NCBI GenBank assembly: GCA_049999725.1
Contig: JBNGIS010008926.1
Span: forward strand, 1 to 33,290
Origin: Haplomitrium mnioides
Lineage: Eukaryota; Marchantiophyta; Haplomitriopsida; Calobryales
DNA length: 33,290 bases
Direction of reading: 5' to 3'
Both the position numbers and the translations under genes were made by a program. The notes under the pieces were generated by a model. The model worked only from the letters and a program-made list of their open reading frames with translations, was not told the origin of the DNA and did not search any database. Below are positions 10,440 through 23,027 of this stretch, in pieces; positions within the stretch are counted from its first letter, which is position 1, and each line of letters starts with the position of its first letter.

Positions 10440-11909
10440 AGCTTCTTTGACAGATTTGGAATCAGGTGGTGTATCAGATATAGTCTATAAAACTAGGAAT
10501 GTGAAATGATCATCGACATCTACACTATCTTTTTGTCATATAACCCTTGTATCCATGTAGTAGATCAATATCTCTTGATTATTAGAGTATTCCAATAGGG
10601 AAATAGTTGATGAGATAGTAAATGTGTAGATGAAGATGCTTTCATGACATCAACTAAGAATGTAGTTCTTTTCGTCGAAACTTTTTGTCAAGGTTGAGAG
10701 TCTTTTGAGCCAAGAGGACATCCTTTGTTTTTCCTTAGTACTTGGTCAACTACTGGTTTTGAAATATCCTGAATTCTTGTAGGAATATTTACCGTAGGAA
10801 TATATGACCTTGTTACCTTAGCAATTTCATTAAAAGAATCTGGCAATTGTTTGACTATTTTAGCCAAGTGAAGAAGTCTCTTGACTTCATCCTCATTGTC
10901 CCTTGTTCTTTGATCTATCCATAAATTGGATATATTCTCTCATTGGAGTTTTTTCGATAATGAAGAATTTTATCTGCAAAAAGAGATGGAAATATGTCCT
11001 TGTAGAAATGGCAATCGACTAATCTAGCTTGTAACACATCAGCTGTGGATGGTTCCAGATAGCATATAATAGATGGTGAGTCATATCTCACAAAAATGCC
11101 TTTTTTCCTCTGAGATCCTATCTTAGTTCTTTTCAGTCCTATAATTGGAACTAAGACTTGACAACCAAAAACTTGTAGATGGGATAAGTCTAGCATATTA
11201 CTATAGAAAAGTTGGTGAGATGATAATGAATTAAAAGCTGATGGTTGATATTTTAATGATGATGCAACATGTAGTACTACATAGCCCCATGCAAAAATCG
11301 GTAAATTGGTCTGCATTAACATGGCTAGCAATCATTTGAATGTTGCCTATAACTCTTTCAGCTATTCCATTTTGAAAATGGACATGTGCCACATAGTCTG
11401 GGTATCTATACCCATAGTCATACAAAAATCATCAAAAAATTTGGATGTAAACTTTTTCACACTGTCAACTCGTAGGACTTTTATTGGACTTTCTTGAATC
11501 CATTTTGTAGATGCGCAAATAATCACCAAGAAGTACCGAAAGGTCCATTGGGTGGGTCGATAGGACCACAAACATCTGTGTGTATTCTCTCAAGGAATTT
11601 TGGAATTTCGAGAGTTGTCTTGGAAATTGCTGTACGTAAGGCCAGTTTGCCTTGAGAACAATGGACACATGGTCTTTTGATCATAGATGGCTTTATGCTT
11701 TGAGGAATGGATTGGATCACTTTCTGAATGTTACGAAACATTGTAGTGCCCAAATGTCCTAAGCGATTATGCCATAAAGTAGTATGATTGATTGGTTTTG
11801 CATGAGTATGATAGTTTTGTATTTGCGTGATACAAAAACCAAGAGGGTACGCAAAAAGTATTTGTTTTATTTCATATCCTTCAGGAGTGTGCTTCAATAA
11901 ATCCAACAC
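10440..11909 (-). pseudogene. copia-1 integrase (broken)
   Basis: The GAG-pre-integrase and zinc-binding module lies at about 11640-11800 (LWHNRLGHLG, then CVHCSQGKLA). The catalytic core follows: IHTDVCGPID (first Asp), VDSVKKFTSKFFDDFC (second Asp region, about 11430-11480) and HFQNGIAERVIGNIQMI (Glu, about 11340-11400). After it come the copia-specific LxxFGCxxxVP region (about 11150) and a poorly conserved C-terminal region with GCPLGSKDS-like sequence near 10700. The region is interrupted by several stops and frameshifts. Copia-2 has the same segments at 17400-18853. Confidence 0.88.
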
Positions 11910-12004
11910 TTCTTGATTTCTACAAGTGCCAATATTTATATAATACCTATTGTCTCATATATCATGAAAACATATTAGGTTTCTAGTTGCACTTGGAGCA
12001 TATA

Positions 12005-13256
12005 TAGCTGATCTGATATGTATGACAGTCCCTTGTGGCAATCTGATAATAGCTGGTCCTTTTACTTCTTCAATTTGATTGTTGCCCATAATAGTGGTCA
12101 TCTTTCAGTGTGAGAGCATCAACTTGGTAAAATAGGACCTGCATTTTAAAATAGTATGAGTACTGCCACTGTCTATTGTACAGGTATGGATGTCATCAAG
12201 AGGCAGTGTAGAAATTGTACACTGAATCATGTTTGTTTTTGGTATATTCATATCCCCTTTCTTATCGATATAATCGTTAAGGGTGTCGGTTTGTTCCATA
12301 AAGACCCCATGATTCTCTATTGTAGCTTTCTGGTTTTTTTCTTTGGCATAAAGTGCGACCAGATGAGATGGGATTCTGCAAACTTTAGTAGTATGCTCGA
12401 TGGTCCCACATCTGCTGCAAATAATCAGCCCTCTTGTGTTACTAGAGGATGGTTGGTTTCTGTTATTGTATAAATTCCTGCCTCCTCTTCTTCCTCTTTG
12501 ATAGAAACGTGCAGAGTTGCCTTTGCCCCTTCCTCTCCCCATGAATTGTTGATTCCTGCCATTCATAGGAGCTTTACCCTGTTGAGAATTTTGTCTGAAG
12601 GAACCAAATCTGGTTTTGGTTCTAAACATACTTCTGTTGTTTGTAGGCTTGGAATAATGAGCTTCAAGTGCAAGATTTCGAGGTAGAGTACCTGGGGGTT
12701 TTACTTTGGAATTTTTCATCAGTAAATCCTAATGTTTCTCTGCTAATAGTAAATAGGCTATAAGTTCAGAATAAGTAGAGAAATACATGTTTCTGTACTG
12801 TGCAGACAGAATCATGTTTGCTGTATGAAATGTGGATTATGTTTTCTCAATTTGTTCCTCTTGAGAAACTGGATATCCACATAATGTCAACGGAGATGCT
12901 ATTCTGAAGAATTCACAGTTGTATTTGGAAATAGAAGAAAAATCTTGAACTCTTAGATTGACCCAATCATGCCTTGCTTTAGGCAGATGGATTGTTTTTG
13001 TGTGGCCAAATCTTTCTTTCAAGTTATCCCAGAGAATTCTCGGATTACTCTCATTCAGGTACTAAATCTTGAGAGAATCAGAGAGATGGTGCCTTAGGAA
13101 GACCAATGCCCATGCTTTCTGTTTTAATGGTATGTCCTCATCTGTCAGGATTGTGGTTTCCAATTCTTTAGAAACCAAACAGGTTGTTGCATCCCGTGAC
13201 CAGGAGAGATAGTTGTCTTCTTCAATGGTCAATTGTTTGAAGTTTACTTTTTCCAT
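12005..13256 (-). pseudogene. copia-1 gag and protease
   Basis: Gag starts at ATG 13256 (MEKVNFKQLTIEEDNYLSW) and continues in broken frames. It has an Arg/Gly-rich segment (about 12500-12560), a CCHC zinc knuckle (CSRCGTIEHTTKVC, about 12400-12450), and the protease active site DSGSTHTIL near 12150. The remainder of protease runs to about 12005. The start is supported by the homologous start in copia-2 at 16993, with conserved sequence upstream of both ATGs. Confidence 0.88.
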
Positions 13257-13975
13257 TTTTAGAATGCAGAAAGAGTTTTGAGGGCTGCAAGATAAATGAT
13301 GGATTTATCAAAATACAGAAAAACCAAAATGTTAAACTCTTTGTAACTTTGGAAACAACAGATAAAGTAGGTTTGTATAACATAAGTTATATGTGAAGTA
13401 TAGTCCATGTTATGCTTGCTATAGGCAAGTGGTTGATCGTATGATCTTGTAGAAAACATGTAGGAATATCAACAATATGCTTCTTTTGTATCTTCACAAT
13501 ATTCTAGATGTTGATGTAGTCTCAATTTCTAGATACAATTGCAAAAGTTGATGTAATTTCCTTGAATGTGCAAACTAATCCTCTGAATTCTTGAATAATT
13601 TCTGGAAAGTAGATATTGTTCAAAACTTCTAAATATATTGTGTGAGAATACACTGCATTGATGAGGGAACAATATGGACTAGTTGTGACCTAGAGGCCTT
13701 CTCAAAATCTCAATAGATTATGGAGACAATTGGTCAGTTTCCTCTTACAGGTATAATAGTAATTGACAATTTGTAGAGATTAAACTCTGAAGTATAGGTA
13801 TAGCAACAACCAATCTTTTTACACTTGTAGATTTAGCTGTGCTTACAATTCAGTTGTAAGTTAAAAGTTAATTGAAAATGTATTTGTATCAGATACTATC
13901 ATATTTTCTAATATACAATTTTTGTCAAATAAAAAACTGAGTATGACTATCTCAAAATGTAAAAATTGAGTGATT
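13257..13975 (-). other. truncated 5' leader of copia-1
   Basis: Non-coding. The part next to gag matches the leader of copia-2 just before 16993, sharing CTTGCCTATAGCAAG and AAAACTCTTT. No LTR in minus orientation is present. The leader stops where the plus-oriented LTR of copia-2 begins. Confidence 0.65.
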
Positions 13976-14233
13976 TGTTATTATACATAGAGTAACATAG
14001 AACTAGGATTAGATGATACTTTATCTAATCTATGATTAGGCTAATAATCTACCATTAGTGAGTAGATTATCTTAGTACTAATCCTAGATACAAACATGAT
14101 TATCTTTGTTATGATTATTGAGTTGAGATGATATATGATATGAGAGGTGAGAAGAGAGGAGATTGCATTGCACACCATACCTTGAGCTAATGAGCCTATA
14201 TGTTGCATTTTCTATTACAAATATCATTCAACA
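13976..14233 (+). repeat. 5' LTR of Ty1/copia element 2
   Basis: 258 bp, TGTTATTATACAT to ATTCAACA. It matches the copia-1 3' LTR in the opposite orientation and is followed by a primer-binding-site-like sequence on the plus strand. It therefore belongs to a plus-strand element. Confidence 0.78.
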
Positions 14234-14245
14234 TGTTATCAGCAC
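14234..14245 (+). promoter_or_regulatory. primer-binding site of copia-2
   Basis: TGTTATCAGCAC directly follows the LTR. It is nearly identical to TGTTATCAACAC after the copia-3 LTR remnant. It resembles, with about 9 of 12 matches, the initiator-Met-type site TGGTATCAGAGC used by many plant copia elements. Confidence 0.6.
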
Positions 14246-14383
14246 TTTGCTAATTTCTATAAATTTTTAAAAATTGTTTTCTCTTCTCTAATAATTCCTA
14301 TACTCTATATAGATTTTCTTTTCTAAAATTTTCAAAAAAAAAAAAAATAATTCTTTCATGATCCATTCTATTCATAATATTGT

Positions 14384-14387
<4 letters not shown>

Positions 14388-14428
<41 letters not shown>
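14388..14428. repeat. (TA)n microsatellite
   Basis: About 20 uninterrupted TA units. Confidence 0.95.
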
Positions 14429-14431
<3 letters not shown>

Positions 14432-15642
14432 TTTGTTTTTCAAAATTTTCCTCTAGTTAGATCTATAATCTATCTAAATTGAATAATTTATTATATTAAT
14501 TTGAGTTGATTCTTTAAGAGCAGCAATCGAAGGGACATTGCATCCTTTTGAGACACAATTGGAGTTGCAAAAGGGAGCAATCAAGGTCACCTAAGCATTG
14601 CGACCATGTGACAATTGAAATCAAATCGAAAGATGAAGATTTGAAGAAGATCTGCTCCGAATTTGGATTCTGGAAGTTTTGGAATCAGATCAAGATCTTC
14701 AAGAAATTTTGATTCAAATTGATCTAAAGGACGAGCGCAACTGAATTTCAAGCAAATTGGAACTTGAATCAATCGAATTGATTGAGAGTCGAGGAAGAAT
14801 TCTTGAGAAAGTTATAGTCACGAAGCTAATTAATAGCAAAGCCTTGATATATCAACGTTTCGAACACCTTTTGGAAAAGAAGCATTTGAAGAAGAGTTCA
14901 ATTTGAGAGGTGAAACAATGCTTAATCACCATTTCAATATTGACTTATCAAAAGTTTGAAAAGGTGAAATGCAAAAGTTCAAAAAGGTTTTCTGAAAGAG
15001 TGTTGAAACATCAACATATCACTATTTCAACAAAAGTTTGACTTGAGATTTTTGGGTAAAATTGAAAATTTGAAAGGTTTCTCTAAATATTCATATCTGT
15101 GATTTATTGCTGTTTCGGAAATTTTATTATACAACATTGAAAGTTTGAAGCAGAATATTGAGTTGATTTGAAAGTTTGACATTGGAAAAGACCTATTTCA
15201 AGGCAAAACAGTAATACATCTCTATTTTGGAAATTTTATTATAAAATATTGAAAGTTAGAACTGTTTTTTGGTGAATACTGAAAGTTCAAAAAGCTTCAA
15301 AAGAAAATCAAGAAACAACTCTAATCAATGTTTCGGTCATATAATAAAGTTAAAAAAATATAAAACTAATCTAAGATCGGAGGGGGAACTGCCCCTATAG
15401 TCGAATCACAGAGTACCAAGTGTCATATGCCCTTTGGAGATGCTAGAGCCAAACCCCACCCCTCGATGTAGGGAGTGAGGGGGTCTCTATGAAGTAACCA
15501 TTGAAGGTGAAGGCGAGCAACGTTCATATATACACATGTCAGCTTTTGAAGGAAAACTTATGGGATTATTTGCAAGCTTCTCTTGCTACGGCAACTAGGC
15601 AATATCAATTACCGAGGCTAACTCCCAAATCTCCAGCTTTAT

Positions 15643-15745
15643 CCCTGAGCCTATTAAGTTTTCCGAAGCTGCCAGATTATTCCCGAGCCTTAACTAAGTT
15701 TGTCGAAGCTACTATCTGTTTGTCGAGCCTCCTCTAAGTCTTTTT
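15643..15745. repeat. ~40-bp imperfect tandem repeat
   Basis: Units with CCCGAGCCT, then TAAGTTT, then CGAAGCT begin at 15643, 15682 and 15722, with a weaker unit near 15612. Confidence 0.6.
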
Positions 15746-16992
15746 CCAAGCACCAAATTGCTCCCATGCCTGATTGGACTACCAAACCTAACAGTTCAAA
15801 GAGCAAGGATGATCTGCTTGTGAAAATTGATCTATACACAACTTATCTATCATATCTTTTGATTTTGAGGACACAGACTTGATCGCCAACTCAAGGCGAA
15901 CATTTTGAGCTATCAATTGCAACTTTTAGTGACAAATTGACTACAAACTAAGAGTTTACATTTCTGATTTAAATCAGCTAGACATCCAAACATTTTTGTT
16001 ATGTTTGTAACTGCATAAGAATTCAGAGATAAGAACACATCATATTGTTTGAAGTCTAGCAGAACCAAAACTATATTATTAGATCTATAGTTGAACAACA
16101 AATCATATACATCTACCATTCTGATTGATCAACCTCATAGTCAATTTATACATTCAGATCAATCCATCTAAAACATTGAGAGTATCTATCTCTAATATTT
16201 GAATCAAAATATACCATCAAATCTTTTAAAATAGATCTACATTTCTATACAACCACACCAGATTCTTCAATACTCTGTTTTTACAAAAACACAAAACCTG
16301 ATACTTAGATCAGAATACTAGTGAGCATGAAATTTTTGAGATATAATAGATAGTTTGACATTTTGCAATAACCATACCTTATTCTCTACATATGCACAAA
16401 ATTGAGAATAACTATTTGTAAAATTCAGGATATGGAATCTAGAAACCTGATTCTATACATAGTATATAAGTTTAAACTGATTAGTTGGCTCATACTTTTG
16501 AACAAATAAGAGCAGACTAATTGTCACAACTAATCCACAAGGTTTGCAACTATATACCACACCATCTCAGCTATCAAACTCACTATTTTCTCATAAATAC
16601 AACTTCATATATTCTGATCAAACAGTATAGGTCTATGTTACATATTGTAGAGATCTGATTCAGTTTCAAAAGCCTACAATTGCAAGGAGAACAAAGGTTT
16701 TATTACCAAATTCCGTTGGTGATATCAGAACAACTTCAAGTATTTGCACCAACCTACATTTTCAAATATACAAAGTCAACCCCTTGCCTATAGCAAGAAG
16801 AAGAGGAAAGCATATTCTATAACAACTCTGTTACATATTTTTGCTACAGATCTATAAGAATTCAAATAACAAAAAAAGATAGAAAAATTTTGTCATTTAT
16901 AAATCAAAACTCTTTTAGCTACTAAATATACAGAATCTTTAAGAAATCTCTTTTCTACTTCTTCAACTTTGTTTATATCAGCATTCTAAGGG

Positions 16993-18853
16993 ATGGAAAA
17001 ACTAAGTTTTAAAAGCTTGACCATAGAAGGGGAAAATGATCTCTCCTGGTCACTTGATGTTGCAGCTCATCTTGTTTCCAAAGGATTGGAAGCAATTATT
17101 CTCATAGATGAGGATATCAATGCTCAGCAAAAAGCACAAGCATTGGTGCTTCTTAGACACCATCCATCTTATCCTCTTAAACTACAATATTTAAATGAGA
17201 GTAACCCCATAGTGTTGTGAGACAGCTTAAAGAGGAACTACATATCAGATCTACTATATATACACCAAGTGCTACTAGGAATCTCATTAGCTTTGAAGAT
17301 ATAAGTGATAATGGATTCCATGTACACACTAGCACTTATAAAGATCAAGAGGTGTTACATATTTTACAAAACAATCCTAAAGCATCTAAAATAAAAGAAA
17401 CACTTTTTGCGTATTCCCTTGGGTTTTATATAACGCAAATTCAAAGTTTCTTATTTGATGCAAAACAAATTGATCCCAGTATATTATGGCATAAACGCTT
17501 AGGGCATTCTGGCACGAATATGTTTTAGAATATTCTTAAAGTGCCCAGATCTATTCCTCCTAGCATTAAACCATAGATGATCAATAAACAATGCATCAAA
17601 TGTTCTCAAGGTAAGCTAGTCCTACAACTAGCAATATCCAAGACTGTGATGGATACACCCAAATTCCTTGAGTGACTACATGTAGATGTATGTGGCCTTA
17701 TAGACCCACCAAGTGGACCTTTTTGGTACTTCTTGGTTATTATTTGTGTGTCATCAAAATGGTCACAAGTCTCACTACTCTCTACCCAAAATTTAGTCTT
17801 TTCTAGAATTTTGGCACATATTCTAAAATTGAAAGCTCAATTCCCAGAAAATCCAGTAAGAGTCTTATAGGTTGACAATGCGAGAGAGTTTATATCAAAG
17901 GCTTTTGATGAATTTTGCATGCCCACGAGTATAGATACCCAATACTCTGTGGCTCACGTCCATTTTCAAAATGGCATGGCCGAAAGAGTTATTCGCAACA
18001 TACAGATGATAGCTAGCCCATGCTGATGCAAACCAGATTACCGGTTTCTGCATGGGACCACGCTGTATTACATGCTGCATCATTATTAAAATTTAGGCCA
18101 TGAGCATTTAATACTTTGACACCTCACCAGCTTGTCTATGGGACTATTCCCGATCTATCTCATCTACTTATTTTCAGTTGTCAAGTCCTTGTTCCGATTA
18201 TGGGACCAAAAAGGACTAAGATGGGTCCTCAAAGAAAGAATGGCATTTATGTGGGATATGAATCCTCATTGATCATACGCTATCTAGAACCATCCACAAC
18301 GGATGTATTTCAAGCCAGATTCGTAGATTGCCACTTCTATGAGGATATATTCCCATCATTATTTGAAGATTAAAAATCTTCATTATCGAAAAATTTAGAA
18401 TAGGAGAAATATCCACTTTATGGATAGATCAGATAACAAGGTAATGTGAGGATGAAGTCAAGAGACATCTTCACTAAAGTTGTCGAACAATTGCCTGACT
18501 CATTTAATGCGATTGCAAAGGTAACACGATCACATATTCCTGCTATAAATGTACCTACAAGAATTCAAGACACTATTATAACATCAAGTGATCAATTACC
18601 AAGGCAAAAGAGAGGACGCCCTTTAGGTTCAAAAGACTCTAAACCAAGGCAAAGAATTTTGACAAAGAGGACTACAATCTTTGTTGATGTACCTATACCA
18701 CCATCATCATCTATTACAGTACCATCTCAGCCTACTATCTCTCTTTTAGAGATACCGGAAAATAAAGAAATTTCAATCCACTATATGGACACTGGGATAT
18801 TTTGGCAAAGAGAAAGTGTTAATATGGATGATAATTTTGCATTTATGTTATAG
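16993..18853 (+). pseudogene. copia-2 gag-integrase remnant, no protease or RT
   Basis: Gag N-terminus at 16993-17220 (MEKLSFKSLTIEGENDLSW). It is followed directly by the sequence just downstream of protease (IRSTIYTPSATRNLISFEDI). About 1 kb carrying the rest of gag, the zinc knuckle and protease is therefore deleted at about 17205-17225. Integrase follows: WHKRLGHSG, CIKCSQGKL, the first Asp in LHVDVCG, HFQNGMAERVIRNIQMI, and LVYGTIPDLSHL (about 17460-18373). The pre-RT spacer (18446-18853) ends at DDNFAF, exactly where copia-1 continues into reverse transcriptase. RT and RNase H are absent. Several stops are present throughout. Confidence 0.88.
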
Positions 18854-18952
18854 GGACATATATATACCCTATGTAAGTAGGTTACAATCATTCAATCCAT
18901 TCATTCATTTGGAGACTCCCGTGTGTATGTGTGTGGTGCTCATGCGATAACA
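18854..18952 (+). repeat. LTR remnant of copia-3
   Basis: Ends in GATAACA directly before a primer-binding-site-like sequence, as in copia-2. It is only about 100 bp long and does not match the copia-2 LTR. It is probably a 5'-truncated LTR or a short LTR of a different family. Its left boundary is inferred from the end of copia-2 homology. Confidence 0.45.
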
Positions 18953-18964
18953 TGTTATCAACAC
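18953..18964 (+). promoter_or_regulatory. primer-binding site of copia-3
   Basis: TGTTATCAACAC, differing by one base from the copia-2 site. Confidence 0.55.
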
Positions 18965-21042
18965 GATAGACTTTGCAACAATTTTTTTGTTCTCCTCATG
19001 CGCTCAAATCTACACCAACATCTGAGAAAACTCTCGCGTCATTTGTTTGCAACTTTCTTTACGCACTCACATTTTTTTTTTTTTCTGCCGAACACATTCT
19101 CTTTTTTTTTTCTCGCTACACCATTACCATCTCTATCTAATGAGCATACATTTTGTTTTCTTTCCCTTTTTTTTCACTCTCTCCTTGAGATGCCCCCCCC
19201 CCCCCCCCCCCCGTGTACAAACTAAGGTACACGTCACGACCTAGCTCACCCCCGTCGGCTCAATCAACTCTCCTCGTTTTTCCTTTGATAGCCTCACAAA
19301 CATGTCCTTCTTTGTTCGGCAACCTCACCTCCTCCTACAACATTGCAGGTGATAGCTCCTTCTTTGTTTGACGACATTGCTTCTTATGCAGCATTTGTGA
19401 GACACCTTCTTACCTGCTTAGCGACATCGCTCCCTATTGTGACATTGCGGGTCATCTCCCTTTTTCTCTATTTGATGACCTACGCGCAGCTACCGCAACA
19501 GTAGTTTTCTACTCTCTCTATTCATCAACCTTAGCAGAACACTACAACATCTTGTACTTGCTCGCGACTGACTCACATTGTATCCTTCTTGTTTGCATTT
19601 GCCCCTTGCCTACGACGGATTGAAGTTGTCTATCTTCCTTACTCTTTGACAGCAACATCTACTAGGTCATATTCTTCTTTTCTTTTTGTTTCCATTGCTA
19701 CACTTCTACACTAACCTCTCACTTGCTCACGAACTATCGTTCTCTCTTCTTTTTCTTATGTTCGTGGTTCTTCATGAGATTCGCGTTTTTCTCCTTGCTG
19801 GGAACCACCCAGTACAGGCAACAATAACAGTAGGTACACCTATTCTTCTTCGACACCAAGGTATACGTGCTTGTTATTCCACCCCTATACTCAACATTTT
19901 CTTTCATTTTTTCCTTTTACCCCTCTTTAGTTCCTCTTTAACATTGAAGAATAAGCACTCAAGCTTACCACCTTCTCATTGTTCTCTTTTCCATTCTTGG
20001 TTTTCTCTCTTTCCTGATTGTGTTTCTCTACTGTCATTCAACGACAGCCTACATGTTCTTCACAACAAAAGCATCATCATAGACCAGAGGGAGACAAGGC
20101 ATTTCTACACCTACTTGACATCAAACTCCTGATACTGTCCGACATCTATGTGTGACTTTGACATCAGACACCTACCTGTTTTTGTCTACTATCATAGTGT
20201 ATGATTTTGACTCATCTGCCTACATAGCAACGCAAACCTTAGTGATTTCGACTCGTCTCCGAACAACAACACAGTTACATCTACCTTTAGTGAGAGATAC
20301 TTTCACACAGGCTGCTACACATAGCTATATCGACATTCAATAGAAAGGCAACCTGCATCTTCCCACTTCAAGCTCTTTCAATTTATTTTCCAAAACGCCA
20401 AAAGTTCAATCTTCTCAACCCACCTCTTGCTTATTTTTTTTGATTGATTCTTTTCTTTTTTGAATGAATCTAACCTTCACAAAGGAAACACCCTTTGACT
20501 CTGAAATATTTTAGGCAAAGACTACACGCGACTTATACTAACTAGAAACCTTCACCCATGTTACCTCCACGAGCAAAACCCACTATCTGGCCATACCTGC
20601 AACACTTCTTACCTCTTCCATTTTCCAGAATCAGCGTTGCAGAGCAGCACAACAACAATCAAAGGAACTAAGCTCATACACGGAAAAGTTCTTGGGGGAC
20701 ACACTATAGGTCTACTAGTAGGAGTAGATAGACATTCATATAGGACAGTCTCTTTATCTATTAGCAATATCAATTTCTCATTTATTTTTTTGTTGTATAT
20801 ACCAATTGACTTGCATTCAGTCGATTCTTTCTTGTTTTTCATTTCATATTTCATTTTTCTGCTTAAAGCATAAAACATAAACAAGCACACGGGTCTCTTA
20901 TCGACCAAATTTTGGATCAATCACCAGTCTGTACAAAGTACAAAACAATTGCTACCTGACCCAGCCGCTGCATTCGCCAGACATTTTGGTTCACCTCACT
21001 CATTCACAAGTATTCTCAGAAAAACACAGCACAAACCTACAA
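18965..21042 (+). other. long non-coding leader of copia-3
   Basis: 2.1 kb, pyrimidine-rich (T and C runs), with a 20-C run at 19193-19212. It has short open frames but nothing I recognise. Its base composition differs from the A-rich copia-2 leader. Confidence 0.45.
19193..19212. repeat. poly-C run (20 C)
   Basis: Uninterrupted run of C in a T-rich context. Confidence 0.9.
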
Positions 21043-22423
21043 ATGGAATCTGTAGTATCTTTGGAATTCCATGCATTGAGATTGGATGGTTCCAACTATT
21101 CATCATGGTCACTAAATTTCACAACATACATGACATCCAAGGGCATCCGCGAAATACTCAACACGGACGACAAGATAAGCCCTCGTGATGCAACCAAAGC
21201 CCTTATTTTGATTCAACACCATATGGTAGAACTATTAAGACTCCAATACCTAAACTACAACAGTCCCCACCTACTATAGGAAGAACTAAGACTAAGATTT
21301 GACCACCTGACAAGCATATCGCTTCCTGCAGTAAGACACAACTGGATTAATCTCCGCATTCAAGACCATACGTCCATAATCAATTACAATAGTGAATTTT
21401 TTTGCATTGTCTCACAATTGGCAATTTGTGGTCACCCCATGACCAACAAAGAGCAAATAAAGCAGACTCTATTGACTTTCCTTGTGAGCAATCTCATTCT
21501 AGCATCACAATATCGCAACATGTGATTCACTCGATACTCTAAACTCATAGCATACATGCTACTAGTTGAAAAACATCAACTTCTCCTTGTGGAAAATGCA
21601 AAGAAACGACCCCCAAGGTATGTCGCACCTCCACAGAACCCTGAATCACACTTTACAAAAACTAGACAATATCCCTGCTCCAGAAACAGAAATGTTTCTA
21701 GAGGCAAAGGAAGGGGACACTCTAGATTTAGGGGGAGCACCACCCACCCAAACACTAGTGAATTTCCGACCCCCAACAACAAGGATCGACATACGAAATG
21801 TTGCACATCAACGACATCAGAACACATTCAACAGCGCACATGGACCAACAAAGGAGGCAGACAACCCAATAGAGGTCGACGAACTCATTCTCATTCACGC
21901 CAACCGTATACGACCTGCAATTGCTATGGCACTTGTGACCACACCCAACCTACTTGCATGGTACCCGCACATCTAGCCCTCCTATACCAACAAAGCAATA
22001 AACCTCATAATAATAAGGTACATGGTAACTTATTGGAAATGACAAATGTGGATGAATGTCCATCTTACAATCTACATTCTGAGAGTTACATGACTCATCC
22101 CTCTTTGTCAAACTAGGAAAACAAATCCGAGATAACCTGCATTGTAGATAATAGATCTTTGCACACTATATTGCAAGACCAACAATACTTCTCATCGATT
22201 AGAATATCTTTCAGGCCTATGACCACGATCATTGGCCACAATCAAATTGAAGAAGGGCATGGTCCAGCCACCGTACTCTTTCCAAATGACACCAAACTGG
22301 ATATCCAATCTGCCATTTATGCACCTCTAGCAACCAAAAACCTCATCAGTTTATGAGATATATGACAAAAATAGCCGCTACTTTGAACCAATAACGAGCT
22401 ACTCAGAGTAGAAACTTTTTTTT
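21043..22423 (+). pseudogene. copia-3 gag and protease start, cut by assembly gap
   Basis: One frame runs from ATG 21043 to 22356 with stops at 21277, 21523, 22114 and 22354. Gag N-terminus is MESVVSLEFHALRLDGSNYSSW. Further on are a basic Arg/Gly-rich region, a degenerate knuckle (CNCYGTCDHTQPTC, second Cys replaced by Tyr) and a protease active-site region reading VDNRSLHTIL where D-S-G is expected. The last part (IYAPLATKNLISL) corresponds to the post-protease sequence of copia-1 and -2. The protease motif is lost, so the copy is dead. Sequence beyond 22423 is unknown. Confidence 0.85.
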
Positions 22424-22523
22424 NNNNNNNNNNNNNNNNNNNNNNNNNNNNNNNNNNNNNNNNNNNNNNNNNNNNNNNNNNNNNNNNNNNNNNNNNNNNN
22501 NNNNNNNNNNNNNNNNNNNNNNN
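22424..22523. other. assembly gap (100 N)
   Basis: Exactly 100 N, the usual placeholder for a gap of unknown length. The copia-3 pol may be missing here, and the two sides need not be adjacent. Confidence 0.98.
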
Positions 22524-23027
22524 GACATGGTGCTCTTTCAAACTTTTTTGTTGGAAAAATATTACAAAACGCAAAGAAAAAACCTAATGGGACTAGAAGT
22601 CAAGGGAATTACTTTGCAATAGTAAACACAAAAAAAAAGAAAAAGAAACATTGCATCGGTTTATGAGCTTTATTTTAAACGTCAAGAAGCAAAAAAACTT
22701 TCAATTTAAGTTGAAAATCCATGCAATCAAAAGTGAGTATAGGCTTTCAAAAAGGTTCCAGCAATTAAAAATATTTCATAGTTCAATATAGCATATACAA
22801 AAATGTATCATGGTTCTGAATCAAAAAAAAAGTAGCTAATGAGATTGCATTAAGATTGTAAACAGGAAACATGTCCAAGTTTTAGACTTGATTCAACCAA
22901 ACAAAGGTCTCAAGATCTACAAAAGAGTCTATGACTTGTATACAAACAAAGTTGTAAGTGATAGTCTTTGTATGAAGAAGCTTAAGGGTTATGCATGAGA
23001 AGTAGAACTTTTGGAAGGCGTGGACTT
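22524..23027. other. no gene seen
   Basis: AT-rich sequence with A runs. I see no supported coding region, and no copia homology resumes after the gap. Confidence 0.5.

Larger units (their letters stand above)
14246..16992 (+). other. long non-coding leader of copia-2
   Basis: 2.7 kb between primer-binding site and gag, with no supported gene. It holds a poly-A run near 14334, a (TA)n tract (14388-14428), an A-rich stretch with repeated GAAAGTT/CAAAAG words (14800-15350), a purine run GGAGGGGGAA near 15380, and a ~40-bp repeat (15643-15745). The segment before 16993 is homologous to the copia-1 leader. The interior may contain another unrecognised insertion. Confidence 0.5.

Noticed and set aside
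15379-15390. Polypurine tract marking another LTR boundary
   Set aside because: GGAGGGGGAA is purine-rich, but no LTR sequence matching any element in the window follows it.
19686-20132. 148-codon open frame in the copia-3 leader
   Set aside because: Pyrimidine-rich low-complexity translation (Leu, Phe, Ser) with no recognisable domain, between primer-binding site and gag.
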